A stretch of 64,000 nucleotides of DNA, taken from assembly GCA_040954595.2 (NCBI GenBank), contig CM082589.2, positions 124,001 to 188,000 on the forward strand, in the 5' to 3' direction. This document shows, in pieces, positions 33,937 through 48,602 of this stretch. The notes beneath the pieces are model-generated. The model saw nothing but the letters and a program-made list of their open reading frames with translations. It ran no database searches and was not told the DNA's origin. Every line of letters begins with the position of its first letter. Position 1 is the first letter of the stretch. Made by a program: the position numbers and the translations under genes. Source of the DNA: Balanoglossus misakiensis. Lineage: Eukaryota > Hemichordata.

Positions 33937-36900
33937 AGATGGAGAAACAGAAAAATTGCAGATTTGAATAATTGTGCACATCAGAATTGTGTATCTGAAT
34001 TCCGTTTGCTTTATTTTTCTCAGTTTATAACTTTATGTGACCAAATAAATGACATCGATCGAACGAGATACACATTTGCTTGTGTCATAACAATTTATGG
34101 AGGACTAACAACACACCTGGACGATTCAACATAGGCTATTAGTAGCTGAGAAGTTCAGCAGTGAAAAGATAACTATCACCGATGAGGGCAGTGTGGGAAT
34201 CTACAAGTGGTTCTCATGAATACTTCGACCAAAATCTACCCTGTGTCGTGTGGTGGCGACGTGCAAGTCACAGCCTGATATGTCTGAACTGGTGGATTTC
34301 ATTTCGCCGATGAGAGCAATTATGGCGGTCATAGCTCATCTAACTCGTCCAGTAGCACGAAGTAAAAGCGGTAACGCTGAGAAGTACACGTTAGTTGCTG
34401 CCACGTGTGCGTTTTCTGTTCCAAACCTTATTGTATCGCCTCGTATCAAATTATATACATCTTATCACATCACATGGCCGACAATCTTGGAGACAATTGA
34501 TTGCGTGTGTTTTCATGAAAAGTCATACTAAGCATACTGTTTAAGACCTGAAAATTTTATCTTTACAGAAATGAATACATCCAGAGTAACATGATCGACT
34601 GAAGGTCATGAAAACTGACTTTGATGAACAAATTAATGTTTGCAAGCTTTAATAGAATTGACTTCTAAATGTCCAATACACGACAAAAACAAGATACAGG
34701 AACCCTAAGTCAAGTAATCCGGTGTTACATAACTGGTAATTTGGCCAGTGTCTGTTAGAGAGCAACCGTGCACACGACAGTTACCCCCAATTACGCATCA
34801 TTGAATCCTTTTTCAAAGAACATAAACGTCTTTCGTAAATAAACTCCTTTCTTTCTATTAATTTGCATTTAACTGGCCTGTCTTTAAGAATCGACACGGT
34901 ACCTCCCTAATCTGCCAAATCGGATTTATTTGTTTCTCGAGAAATCAGGCTATACAAGATATCTTAGCTCATTGCCCATTGAATGGTTTCTACATTAGAG
35001 CTTTGCAAGTAAAATTTCTGTTACTGTGTTTGTTGAAATGTTTACGTCGATGAAGTTTTACATATAACCGTCTCGCGAGTTTTCCCGGGCCATGTGGACA
35101 ACGCCGCGATTATCCTATTCATATAGATATATCTTTGAGTAGTAACATTTTCTTGGGTGCCACGCGTATACCCTGTCAAAGATTTTGATAATTAGCCTTT
35201 GAATACATCTTAGTCGGTTGGCACTCTAAGTCACCAAAAGGGTTAATTAGCAATAATTGGTGTGTTTATACAGTTTGTTATCCGAAAGAGCGGTGGCGAG
35301 TATATCCTGACTGGGAAACTTCAAGACAGAACACATTTCTCTGTCAGTGAATGTGAATGAATTGAATCTGAGACCTATTGGACCAATGATAAACAAGGCA
35401 GTGGACACAGAACGTGAGTGCTTAAAGATGCTCGGTGATCAAGCACTACCAGCTGGATATTAAGTCTTTAGAAGTATGCATTCGGCGGGTCCTTTTTAGA
35501 GACGCGGTCAGTACTGTTCTGAAGACCCGCCATTGTTTTACTCATTATTTCGGCACAATGGTTAAAGACATATGGTCTCCCGGCTTTATACCGAGGAATT
35601 CTGTTCAGACTTTCAATCTGCATTTGTAATATTGTTTTTATTCTACACATTTCCCTATCGCTGTGATTGAAATTTCATTTACTATACGCGTGTATACATT
35701 TTTTTCGTGTGATTTGGCTAAGTATGGAAGTCACCGAGCAAATAACTTACTTTCTGGTTAGATAGCTATTTATTCAAAAGTTCAGAATTTCGTTCTCTTT
35801 TGCGATTGGAGACTGTCTGTATTTGGATCTTTTCATCTTGTTGGCGGGAAATACTGTAATTGCTTCCTCCGTCATAAAACTCTGTTTAGCTACAGTCAAA
35901 TTATCTTGTCCATTCTTCCATCAATTCTATTGTGTCTCATCCCTTTGTATCAAGATTTACCAAAATCCCCCCATTGATATTATTGTTGAAATCGCACTTA
36001 AGTAATCTAACGGTCTTCGACTTGAGGGTGATTGATTCAATTCACTCGCTAATTTTATACATATTGTTTCAATCATTGTGCAATTGTGAGATTGGTCAAC
36101 ACCTCATTGCTTGTGCCTTGGAAACAGATCACATTTGTCTCTATGCCATATTCTGTTATGATAGGGACTACTGACATCAATCAATCAATCAATCAAAACA
36201 TTTACATGGACCGTGCCAAATTGCAGAGAAGTCAAATGGACCACAATACAAGCACACATAACGCCAAGGCCTGGGCTTACCCAACATCATTTAATGACAT
36301 CAACATTAAGGCTTTTACTACCGCTGATTTTGTTTTGACGAAGACTTTCGTATTTTACATTATTTTCACAGTTTTGCTTATTTCTATTTTTTATGTTTTA
36401 CATTGTAAATTGGTAGTCTTTGGGCGTGGGCTTTGTTGACAACGGCGGCTCGTGGTGTGGTAGAGTAAGTTAGAAATAACCTTGAAACAACCTTGATGCA
36501 AGTTTTCCTAATTAACACAACCGCTATTCAGTTGTAATTGCAACGCAGAGTGACTAAGATTATACGTGATTCTGATCGCTAATCACTCTTTCAAACAGAA
36601 GCTTAAGCGACGGCGAGGGTTTTGTCTCTGGTGGATCAAAGCAAACGGTCATTTAATTCTTCAAATGATAAAAAAAAACAATAAAGCCACGCTTACAATA
36701 TTGGAGAGTAATCTGGCGGACGCGGTTCATCCCCAAACTGTCAATGGCCTATTCTGACAGACTGACGCGGAGCGAGTTTCTAGGAAGTGCATGATCAGAT
36801 TTGTAGCTAATTACAGGTTATCCGTATTTGTTTACGGTCTTTTTCAGCTTAACTTTTGTGAATTTCAAAGCCAAAGTGAGACACGCCGACAATTAATCGA

Positions 36901-39595
36901 TGGAGCGTAACACAACGGACAGCTGCGATTTCAGGCTGCACAAGCGTTTGTTGTTCTTTTGAAGACGATCCTGACTCATAAATAATTCATCATTCAAGGA
37001 GAGATGACAGGACAGTGTTCTGCCACTAATTGTCCCTGGATAATGATGAGTCAATCAAAGTATTCCCCGTTACACCTCTCGTACTCTGAACAATCGACAA
37101 CGTGCAACACAATGCAGACCACATGTGCGTGTCATTTTGCGGGTTGGTGTCACCACACGACCTGGAGACGATTGTCCATGGAAAAAAACCTTCGATCGAG
37201 AAGTTTGGTTTGTCTTGCAGTTTTGTTTATCATATGTACAAGTGTTCAGGGTCTATATACAATGAAGGAGGCTACACATTTGCACTGAGCAATATTACGA
37301 TACAAAATGATCATTTACCGATATCAGCTGATCACCTTCAAATCTATATTTGCAGTCTTGTCCATTTTCGGTCAAAGATACGAAAACTGAACGATATGGT
37401 GTAAAAACTCCATTGACTGACTGACTGACTGACTGACTGACTGTGGTGTTATAAAGTACAACAACCCGGTAAGCCATGTGTTACGTATCTCGTCAAATAA
37501 ATCAATTGCATCATTTGTATGCAGACAACAATGGCTGTCATTCCACAGCCTGTCGGTTACACGAGTCTTGTCTGTACATATTTCACCTTTAGAAACCCCC
37601 GCTAAAACCTATTTCCTGTGTACCGATTTTTCTCCCAAAGATCTTATCTCAAACCAGCGTATAGTCATACATGCAGACCTTATTGCAGTCGGTAGAGCAA
37701 GGACAACGTACCCATATCAATAACAAAAACTTCAATCCGCAAACAAAGTAATACATAATTAGATCTGATAACATTCACCTACAACTGCACCGGGGGTGTC
37801 TCTCCTGGGGCAAAGTTGTCATTTGGGTATAGCCGCAGTTTCGTGGGCCTGCTTGTCCCAATTTCACTTTTAAAGGTTCGTATACATGCCTTTATAGCCG
37901 TCGGATACTTCAAGATTGAGTTTTAGTAAATATTATCTGCACATTTATATCTTTGTAAGTGGCAAGCATGCATTATAGAGTGCAAAGTCATCTTAACAGA
38001 TTGGAGACATACAACCCACAGCGCCTAGCCTTCTGGTATTTTCCCATCCCAGTCCTTGCTATAGTTATCGAGGAGTGGGGACCCCGTGTTTGATTGACAA
38101 CCCCAATAATTACGTCATTATTTGGTCGGTACTTTGTATGTGCCACCAGCCATATTTTCAAATCTGCTTTTGATCTTTTATGATCCTTATCTATTGTACC
38201 ATTTTATTTCCTTCCTTTTCGTAATACATTTTCTCTCTCTGCGTTATTTCTATGAAAGTCCTCAACAAACGCGCGCGTGCGTGCGTGGCGCAAGGCTCCA
38301 GTGAAACACATGGTGCGCTGGGTTCCAAATATCCTCCGTTGATTGACTTGCTTTTGACTTGCAGGGCAATCTGGTACTAGCCCCCCCTATGTAAACGAAT
38401 GAATATTTGAATCCTAAGGCTAATAACTTGACAGAGATTTTGTTACAGCATTGGCTTGAAGTGTTCATCGGCCGATCAAAGACGAAGCTAGTCAATCATC
38501 ATTGATTATTATTTAGTTGGTGGAAGGGAAACTGCAGTGTCCTCATGAACACCACATGTCGACGACGTTTACAATTTGCGCTCAGTTTCACACTATGGTA
38601 TATTAGTATAATTATTAGTGCATATGATTTGTTTATTACACAAATTAGCGGTTCATTGACAATACGTGTCAAATGGTTCTTTGGCCAATCGCATAATTGA
38701 GTAATTAGTACCTTTAACAACTTTCATAACATTTGGTTATTTCATTCTGGACACACATGTTAAATTAGATGACCTGCTTCATAGTTGACCAATGGATTGA
38801 GATTTATAACAGATGACCTTTGTCCTTAAACACCTGAGTTAAACCATGCGAAGCAGTACTTAAGGCCGACTGACATTTACTGGTGCAATGGTGACCACAC
38901 AGTGACATAGGTAACAACGACTGGCCGGTAAATTAGGCGCCTACATCGTACTTTTCCCAGACCGTGTCACTTTTATCAACTATCTTCAGGATTCACTGTA
39001 AAACTCCACTGAATGAGCACACCTACTCTTTGGGAACTACCACCCACTTGTAAAGTTATCTAAGGCCTACATTCCTGTCGTTAATGTCAAGCGTCATCAC
39101 GTCTAATCTCGACCGTCCCATTACAGTTGACACAGCTGCGTGTTTTTATTACAACGTGATAAAATAGCTTTTACTCCAAATAGCGAAAACACTTCAAGCT
39201 GTATGCCAGTTTAAGAAATTGTATTTTATGCATCACGTTGTTGTGTCAACTTCATAGGGCCACTTGTAAATCCCTGTGGTAACGCTTCAAATTGACCTTT
39301 ACATACGACAAGACGTTATGTAGTGCAATTGGGGGTGGTTCTAACTGCAAACAAAACTTTTCAAGTTTTTACTGAATTTAAAAAGAAATACAGGGAATAG
39401 GTCATGGTTCAAAATTCTTTAGGTAGTGGGTGGTCTTCCCTTTAACCATGATTCAGTCGTGTATTATGTTATTTAACCCTTTAAGACGAAGAAAAAATGC
39501 AAAAAGACCAACTTTAAAGCCCCCAAAGTAGGCGTACATGTGCTCAGTGAAGTCATTGACCCGACCCTAGGCACAATGCATCTTTCAAACTACAG
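33937..39595. other. Gene-poor interval between the HPGD-like cluster and the LINE
   Basis: I see no exon that matches a known family on either strand. Visible structure: the copy C polyadenylation signal (34044), a TCAA tract at 36176-36196, a GACT tract at 37414-37442, and an alternating cgcgcgtgcgtgcgtg stretch at 38267-38290 that could adopt Z-DNA. A loose hairpin near 35485-35530 has ggcgggtc/gacccgcc ends. Open frames of 60-117 codons are at chance length. Confidence 0.5.
37414..37442. repeat. (GACT)n microsatellite
   Basis: About seven tandem gact units, followed by tgtggtg. Confidence 0.9.
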
Positions 39596-41067
39596 AACTG
39601 TTACTACAGACCGGTTTCAAACCTTCCGTTCTTGTCAAAACTCCTCGAGCGTGTAGTCGTTCAGCAACTGAACAGTCACCTCACTAAATTTAGTCTTTTC
39701 ACAAAGTTTCAAAGTGCTTACCGTGCTAATCATAGCACGGAAACTGCTCTCTTGCGTGTCCACAATGACATCATGCTTGCCTTGAATAACAAACAGGATG
39801 TAATTCTTATCATGTTAGATTTATCAGCGGCGTTTGACACTATCGATCATGAAATAATGCTACAGAGACTACATCATCGTTTTGGAATAACTGGTAACAC
39901 TTTATCGTGGTTTCGTTCGTACCTCGTTAATCGCCAACAGTGCGTCAAGGTTGGATCTGCATCATCCCCAAGTTCTCGCATGAAATATGGCGTTCCACAA
40001 GGATCTGTTCTAGGACCTCTCATGTTTACACTCTACACTGCACCTCTGGAAGACATCTTCGGAAAACACGGGATTGATTGCATGATATACGCGGACGATA
40101 CGCAAATTTATGCCATCTGCAACAGCCCTAACGATGTTCGCAATAACATTGAGCTCTGCGTCGATGATATCCGCAGCTGGATGAAATCTAACATGCTTGT
40201 ACTGAATGATGATAAAACTGAAGTTATTCACTTTTCATCACGTTTAAAATCTAATGTGACAACATTAGACTGTCTAAGAATCGGACAATGTGACATAATT
40301 CCTTCAGTTTCAGTTAAAAATCTCGGCGTTATTTTAAGTCAGGATGGTAGCATGTCTGATCATATTAGTAAGCTGTGCAAAAATGGTTTCTTCTCTTTGC
40401 ATAGAATAGCTATAATTCGTAATCTTCTTGACAGATCTACAACTGAGAAACTAGTTCATGCATTTGTAACGTCTCATTTAGATTACTGTAATAGTCTTTT
40501 GTTTGGTATCCCGAAGGGACATCTAGCTCGACTTCAGTCTCTACAGAATGCTGCGGCGAGGCTAGTTACTCATACGCGCAAGTCCGATCATATCACACCC
40601 ATACTCAAAGATTTACACTGGCTACCGGTAGAGGCCCGCATCAGTTTTAAAATTCTCTTGCTCACATTCAAATGTATCAGTGGTAAGGCACCCGCCTATT
40701 TGACTGATCTTTTACATTTATATGTACCAGCTCGAGAACTGCGCTCTAGTGTTCAATTCTTTTTAACTCATCCTCATGGTAAATTTAACAAAACCTACGG
40801 ACAGAGAGCTTTTTCAGTTTGTGCGCCCATTTTATGGAACAATTTACCCCTTGATATCAAAACCGCCAGAAGTGTCAATATTTTTAAGCGTAATTTGAAA
40901 ACATACCTTTTTACTCGGTTTTATGTGTAACGTGTTCGATTGTGTCCTTTTAACTATTTTTACCAGCCTTGTATTTTTTAATCTACTCTTTTAGCTATGT
41001 ACAATGCGCTGAGACGTATGTGTAGCGCATTTTAAACAATTCTTAATAATAATAATAATAATAATAA
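39596..41067 (+). mobile_element. 5'-truncated non-LTR retrotransposon (L2/CR1-like LINE)
   Basis: The reverse-transcriptase frame is open from about 39596 to the TAA at 40930, roughly 444 codons. It shows YRPVSNL, LDLSAAFDTIDH, GVPQGSVLGPL and the catalytic YADD (MIYADDTQIY), then the C-terminal HWLPVEARISFKILL segment typical of L2/CR1/Rex elements. The endonuclease domain and any ORF1 are missing, which fits 5' truncation on insertion. The 3' UTR holds a perfect 8-bp stem (AATGCGCT 41003-41010, AGCGCATT 41024-41031), and the element ends in a short TAA-repeat tail. No stop or frameshift interrupts the frame, so insertion is fairly recent. It cannot move autonomously. Confidence 0.9.
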
Positions 41068-41150
41068 CTGTCATTCAGGGATTTCACTCTACCGCGTCTA
41101 CCTGTATTTGACTAGTTATGTGTCTTTGTGCGGTCAAGAAACTGTAACTG

Positions 41151-41177
41151 TCAATCAATCAATCAATCAATCAATCA
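41151..41177. repeat. (TCAA)n microsatellite
   Basis: Six to seven tcaa units lie shortly after the LINE tail. A similar tract occurs at 36176-36196. Confidence 0.9.
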
Positions 41178-42360
41178 ACCAACCAATCAGTGTTTGTAAA
41201 CTCTATTTGTACAATCATACTGAACATATATTCTCTACAACTATGATTGTCCTCTCCGTAACAAACAAAAAAACTTCGGGTAATGGGAATTTCGATGATA
41301 ATTCATAAACATATCTTTCCATTCATATATAGGTTTTTGTTTATAATGCGAATAAATATTTGTTACAAACATAACCCAGCCATGGGTGTGGCAGTCTGCC
41401 TTCTGTGTTTTGTTTATCAATAGTTTAATTAATTAGAATATACGGGTACCTGTTATTTGAAGAGCTATATGTTGTTAGCAATTATTAACAGATTCACAAG
41501 TTTGTTTCAGGAGTGTAGTTTGGTCTTTATTTAGACCACTTTTAAATCAACAGGTTGCTGTTTGAATTCATAGTGTGTGGACAGATTGTGGCGAAATACG
41601 TGTCAAAAGTCTATACTGTTTCGGTTACCCAAGATTCCGTGCATAGCAACGCGTGGGAAGACGGGACAAAGTGATCTTTCATATCGCCATCTCACCACAG
41701 TGCGTGTCATAAACCCAGGGTATTATCTGCCATATAGACGTCGCTTCTAGCCGTCAGCTTATCTGCCTGGTAAGACTATCTCTGAATATTTGAGTGTGTG
41801 CGTGATCGTGTGCGTGCAAATGTTAGAATACTGTTTAAGCTTTCAACATGAAGTTGTATGCATAGTTTTTATTTGTTGAGTTTATGAAAATTTATCACAG
41901 TAAAAATATTAGAATTTTTGTTTTTACAAAAAATCAAGTAGAACAGTGAAATATACAGTAGATCTTATTTGTAGCCTTCAACTTTTTTGCATGTGGGCCT
42001 ACATCAACTATTTTAGTTTCCATCACACTTTCTGTTTTTGTGAGCACTTAAATGTGGCATACACAGGCTGTAAAACATTTGAGCCAATTATGCATGAATA
42101 AAGTACCAGAAATTGGCGAATGTATGAACAAAATGTTTTAGAAACGATTTTCACGAGTACAGCGTTTACGAAGCCAGAGCTGGATTAGTATGGAGGTCAC
42201 ATATACGCGCATGCCCAAATCCACTAAAAACTTACAGTAAAGGCAGCTCCCATACATTACGCACTGATCGAAAATACGATATAATGATCGATCGAATTAA
42301 TTGCAGGCGCGCGCCTAGGAAAAATATTCTTCCACTCAAAATTATCTCCGGGGCTTAAAG

Positions 42361-42395
42361 CCTCAGACAACTACCAGAGTGGTTGTTGCCCGAGG
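42361..42395. repeat. Short hairpin, likely MITE remnant
   Basis: Left arm cctcagacaactacca and right arm tggttgttgcccgagg pair at 13 of 16 positions with a 3-nt loop. An outer attcttcc/ggaagaat pair (42326-42333, 42394-42401) partly extends it. Confidence 0.5.
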
Positions 42396-43188
42396 AAGAA
42401 TTAGATTGCATAGTCTCTTTGGTGTGTTGGGGGTTGACTGGAATGGCGGCATGTGGGCTGGGATGGTCGGATGTGTAGAACCCTTTTGGATGGTTTCAGA
42501 CGGCCACTGAATGTATTACTGGGAGAGTGTCTTTGTTCAGATGGGAACACAATAAATCATTCTACGGCTTCAATGAGGTGAAATCAGTACTGTATGATAG
42601 TAATTAATATTTGCTTATATTTTCGACTTATCTATATAGGTTCATATTGTGTCGTCAGTTAATTTCCGAAATGCAGTCAGAATGACCCGAAGATGAAGTA
42701 GACGTTAGAAAATGCATGACCCGCATGTGGCCACAAACTGTAACTGATTCATTAATAGATTAGACTTAAATAATGTCAAATATCTGTGAAATTACCATCA
42801 TATTTCACCATCTAGTATTGTTCACTGAAAATTGAATGAACTTCAATCACTCGAAACGTACATCCGTCTACATTGATTTTCAAAAACCGTGACGTTGCTG
42901 AAACTTTTGGTATTTGTTCGGAATACTCTTTTTACGTTTTGACCAGTGTATCAATTGCACATTCTTGTTATATCTACGTATACTTCATGACAATATTGGC
43001 ATATCATATCTTAGGATTGTAGGTAATGTACTAGACGTCCCGAGTCGAATTAATATCAAAATTATTGGTCTGGTTTTACTTGTGCATGACAGGTACATGC
43101 AGTCTTGAGAACGAAGACATCACGTAGCATCCTGGTTTCACAAACAGGGTAGATCCGTATAAATTAAGTTCAAACATACTGACATTGG

Positions 43189-43243
43189 TCTAGTCTAGTC
43201 TAATCTGGACAAAACCTTGTCTAGTCTTGTCTAGTCGGGGCTA
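43189..43243. repeat. GTCTA-type pentanucleotide repeats
   Basis: gtctagtctagtcta is followed by an interruption and then tgtctagtcttgtctagtcg. This is an imperfect pentanucleotide satellite. Confidence 0.75.
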
Positions 43244-43864
43244 GGATAATACCCATTTAAAAGGAGAAATCGCTCTACACAGACTGATATTATGGATTGT
43301 GTTTTATAGTACATGTATTTGATTTCTGTTGTCAGATTATAATTTTTTTCCCAAAGTGTTCTCTGATGTTAAATTCCTACGAGGTACGGGGCAATTGATA
43401 ACCTCAGTGCAGTGACATTATCGTGGGCAATGGCCAATGCGGGTAGGGGTCTAACGTGGGTTGAGAGAAGCAGGAAGACGGCTTAGACGCCTGGGCGAGG
43501 CACCAATTGGCCGAAATGACCGCTGAGTGACCTACACCCTCGCATATTTGTTGGTATGGCATTGAGCAACATTCCATTTTTCACTGTCTTGTACTACAGA
43601 CAAAATTCAATTGGGGATGTGTTTGATGAGTGTACGTATTGAATGGTATGTTTTTGCGTAGGTATGGATGAATGTTCTAGAGTTTGAAATCAAAATAGCG
43701 CACTCGCAATCAACAATAAGACAGGATGTAAGGGTCGCACGTACAGAAATACATTTAAGGTGTGTCAAGACATGGACAAGGGTCAGGGCAAAGCATCAAA
43801 ACGCACATTTGAAACCGTCGATTGTCTTCCACTACCTGGGATATATGTCTAGCAGGCTCTGTGT

Positions 43865-43943
43865 CACATGAGAATGCTGTCCTATGCAAATAGTCTAGCC
43901 ACGCGAGATCTCGCAAGGTCTCCTGGAGTTCGGGAAATGGTCT
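43865..43943 (+). repeat. Dispersed repeat with GCGAGATCTCGC core, copy 3
   Basis: Same order of blocks as the other copies: cacatgagaatg, tcctatg, tctagccac, gcgagatctcgca, aggtctcctggagttc and aaatggtct. A possible core-only relic is at 53983-53994. Confidence 0.65.
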
Positions 43944-46900
43944 ATTGCAGCCATCAACATGAATGGAGGCAATCATTTCTGTCGAGGACAGCTAAAACAC
44001 AAGAAACGTGCGACTCTTTCAGAACGTAACAGAAAATGTGACTTCCCATACAAGAGCATACGTATGTCATGGCCATGGCAAATAGGAGAGGGGGGGGGGG
44101 GTATTCTTTGTCATCATTTCAGACTGGGTTTCGAGGTCACGTGTTTTCCGGACGCCCGGCGGTTGGAGTGAACGGGCGGGCTACGCACAAAATCCACCGC
44201 TCGCTTTCGTCGGTGATTTTTTGAAAAAAAATATCTACTTTTGACAATCAGAACTCAATCATTGTACAACTTTCAAATTATTTCTTGCAAAGAGGAGCAT
44301 TAATTAGTTGTAATTCAACTATCTGAATTTAAGGAAAATGTCAGCGGATTCGTTTCGCATATTTCACTTTCTTCAATATGAACTCTGGGAGACAGATATT
44401 GATGGTTGCAACTTTCGCGAAGCGTAAAGTTTGCTTGGGGTTCAAATTACAAAGTATAGGTTCCCGTCCATCTTGGATTTTATGTCGAGCTGCCTGCATT
44501 TAGTTTGTAATTAAGAGTCATTTAGTAAGTAGAACTAGCAGAAAGCCGAGAGGTGCTCACTGATGATATAGATTTTTCTATTAAGAGCCTTCAACACAAG
44601 TTTGCTCACGTGCGAACACTTAAGTAGGATCCGTCTCAATCAGCGCGCGCAAGCGTCCGAATCCATTCGTATACCGCGACGAAAGAGTGAAACTTGCAGA
44701 GACACGCGAAATGGGGAACAAAATCGTTCATGAAAACCTCGTTTTCTTTGTATTAAAACACCAAGCGATGTGTGAAAACTGATTGTGTTGACGATTATCA
44801 GTTGACCCTTCCGTTCATAATTAAGTTTCATGTTTGTTCATTTTTCCATGTTTAATTTCTCGCCAGTATGACCACATTCATGCGCCTTTTTTCTTCCGCC
44901 GGGCGAATCGCTTGTAGGAAAGCGCAGACTACTTTCTATGTAAATCGTCGGGAATAGCTGAAAGCTAGAGATAGAGGCAAAGCAGGCGCTTTTGTGGTCT
45001 TCGTATCCAGGAAGAACAGCAAAGCATCATGAAAAATGGCTTTGTTTGATGCAATAGTTATTGACTGGGCAAATAGTAACCGGCATGGTAGAGAAAGAGT
45101 CTGGCCTGAGAATACACACACTTGTGTACAAGACTAAATGTTTCTTTTTATTCGATTCATTCATGTAAGACACGTGTATTCGGGCCGCTTGTTTCCTTCA
45201 CTCCGGGCCTGTCTATAAGAGACATTAGTATTCAAACAAATTACTAATAAATTATCCAACGCCTTTTTATTTTGTCATAAGAAAAAAATACTCAGTTGAA
45301 CAAACGATTCACAATGGGCTATATTTCTGATCCAAAGCTATTATGCTTGGCTAAAGTTCGACACTACCATAGGTTCTGTAGGAACTCGACAGTAACATTG
45401 CTATGTGCGCGCAAGGATACTTCATGCGTTTCCATGTGAGAACACTTTTTCAAGATGATGCTTGATATTCGAATGCCTGAAACGTTTGCTGGAAGTGCAT
45501 CATATGAGAACGACGTTTAATGGCTATTTTTTGTATATATAAAAATCGAAATATTGCAGAACTTGAACCGCGAACTTTTGGCAGAAAAATACGGGGTAAT
45601 TTCAAATTAATGATTAAAGATTGCTATCGTTACGAACCGCTATTATGTCGAAGTCATTGTCACGTAATTCGAAATATCGATTGTGCTATTATTATAATAC
45701 CAGTAATTCATTATTAAATATCTTTTATTCTATCTTTGATGAAATCTGAGTGCTTAATCGACTTTTCGCGGAAGTAATAATCGATACACATTTCAAACGC
45801 AACAGTTTTCCATTCCATTTCCGCTTGATATTTTCAACATCATTAAAGTAGCTCAGTCGACGACGCAGGTGTGTAGGTTTTAATTAATCACGTGACCACC
45901 TCTGACGCGGCTTTCCACCACTAACTTAAATCCGACAATTTACCATCACGCCATATCCAGCTGTTTTGCCAGAAATTATCTGTTTTATAAGTAGCTCAAT
46001 ATCCCACTTATGGCCATTTGTTTCAGAAGTTCGCGTTAGCGGGAGTTTACTGTGTGTTTTTAAAGAAATTTTATATGAACTTGTACGAATTACGTGACCA
46101 CAAAACTTGACTCAGGCTGATATCAGATGCTGTATTTTTTTATATTTTCAAATATTTATTTTTTATATTTTTTTATTTTGCTACGAACTCTTGAATCACA
46201 AAATGTATAGCAGTAATCCGTGAGGGACAAATGCAACGATGGATTTTTCTGTTCAATCGGTCCTTATTTTACGACGTTTTATGTCCGTCTGGGCGCAGGG
46301 GTCACTTCGACCAAAATGGCTGCAGAGAATGGTCGATAATGAACAATACGAACTCCTTTTGAGTTGGCCTTGATCCAGTAAAATATGGAAATTAAGCCGG
46401 CGGACAATTTCAAGGTCAATTAGCAATCAGATAGAACGTGATACATGTAAATGATATTTTGCGAATAATCTGCAGCTGTTTGGATGCCATCATTTAAGTC
46501 GGCCTATAGAATCTATCCGGGCGATCAAGGGATGTTTCCAACTTCTGATATAGTGCAGAGCCATACTTTGGCAGCCAGTGCGCATGCGGAAACCCCGGTC
46601 ACCAAACCTATGAGCATTCGCCCAAACGCACAGCTGAAGGGACGGTATACATATCTGATCCCTAAGACGAATGATGCTTATTTCTTCATTTGTTCTAATT
46701 TATTCCCTTTTCAACACATTTGACTCTATCCCTTCTAGCCTATAATAGACGTTGGCCTTTCTTTTGGGTGCGACTTCAGGGCGTCCCTGGGGAGAAGCGC
46801 CGCTATAATCAACACATGGCCACAAAAATGTCTGATTCATGTGAAACACTTCTGTGAGTAGTTGCTAGTTGTTTGGATGATATCGCCTGTTGCGAATTTG

Positions 46901-48602
46901 AAAGCTGTGTCGTCACACTCAACAGTCCACGTGAAAGTGTTTTGGCTGGACACGTGTAACCGCACCCCATGTATAATGTTCAACCACTATGATAATTGGA
47001 AGCACGTGACACTAAACATTGACGGACAAAAGGAAAACGCAAATATTGTTGTAGACTTAATGTGGAGCTGGCGTTGGATCCTATAGACTGGGATCCGTTA
47101 TCCGTTTCCCATTAACCGCACGCTTGAGATCGCATCTGATATGCAAACCACGCTAGCCATGATTAGTAGCCGTTTATGTGCGCCCGACCACGCCGACGGG
47201 GACGCTTTCCCGAATAAGTTTTTACGGGGGTCATTTATTTCCGCGGGAGAGGGGAATATGAAGTCATTTGGTATGCAACTCTGGTGCGTTCCCCGGCCGC
47301 TTCGCAGCTGCGCAGTGCGTTATGTCTTGGGCCAATCAATGGGCGTTGATATACAGAGCGTAACTGCAGACTCAAAGAAAAGCTGAGGCCCAGTGAAAAA
47401 CGTGTTTGGGTAGCCAGCTCATACTTGCAGCTGTTACCAGAGGTGTCAGCATTACACCGCCAGGCCTGCTCCTTTTTTTCAGAATAATCTTGAAATCTCG
47501 AAAAATTGAAACATCTTGCTTTCAGCAAAAAAAGGAAAGCTAGACGCTCTGGAAATCCTGGATATGCGAAAGGGCTAGTCATGCATAGACGCAGTGACCG
47601 TGCCAATTCTTGTGAAATTTGAATCAAATGTAGGTTAGCTTCCTCTCTCTAAAGAACTCTCTGAATGGGATCCATCTATTTACAATTTATCGTCTTATGT
47701 TGTACCGTTGTTATAATAAAAGATTTGGCCGTACAAAGCACTAGAAGCCAAGACCAACTGGGTCTCATAAAGAAATAGAAGATTATTATTGTTCACTACT
47801 GTGCTGTATCCAACGGATTAAGCGGTGAAGTTTAACGACCCCGCGTCTCGGAGATTATAGTCCCTATTTTCAGAATGACTCCAGTAAAGGCGAGTGGGTT
47901 ACAGATCATGTTCATTTGCAGCTTGAGGGAAATTCGCTGGAGACGCTAATATTTTTTTCTCTTGAATAAGTCCTGGATTCGCATTTTAAACGTTTTGGTT
48001 TCTCAAACAAGCTCGACGGGTATGAGACGTCGGGAGAACGCACTAAACCGGACAGCCACGGGTAACCTAAGTACAACTGAGCATCTTTATTTCTTAATAG
48101 TAGAGACCATATGCTTTAGCAATAAAGTAATGATTAAAAAAGCCAGACACGAGTATTTTAAAAGGCTAACAATAAAACAGGTGCAATGGGTGAGACGTTG
48201 TCAGGGCAACCAACCAGAAACACTGTTTTATCGTTATAGACATATAATTAGCAAGTCAAACCATCCAGCCGCCTAGCCTAACATGAAATTAGCTACGCTC
48301 CACTGAAATATAAAAATCGTCAAAAATTACTTATCCTGATATTTGTCTTAAGATGCTATTTTCTGGTCATGAATCAGCAACAATGAGTAGGAGATAGGGC
48401 GATCAACATTGCAAGATGAATCGGGTGAAAAAAAACGCACAGTGAAAAGAAAACAATCTACTAGCGAGTTGGTTGCGTAGATACGGGATAGTCTATCTCT
48501 TATGCAAATTTCCATCATTCAAGTGAGTTTTTGATTTGGTCATCAACTTCTGAAAACGGTGTGACAAAAAGGGCCACCTTTGGACAAACGATTAAATGCG
48601 AG

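Noticed and set aside
47235-47627. 130-codon minus-strand frame in the desert
   Set aside because: No similarity or exon signals; length is possible by chance in a 17-kb GC-mixed interval.
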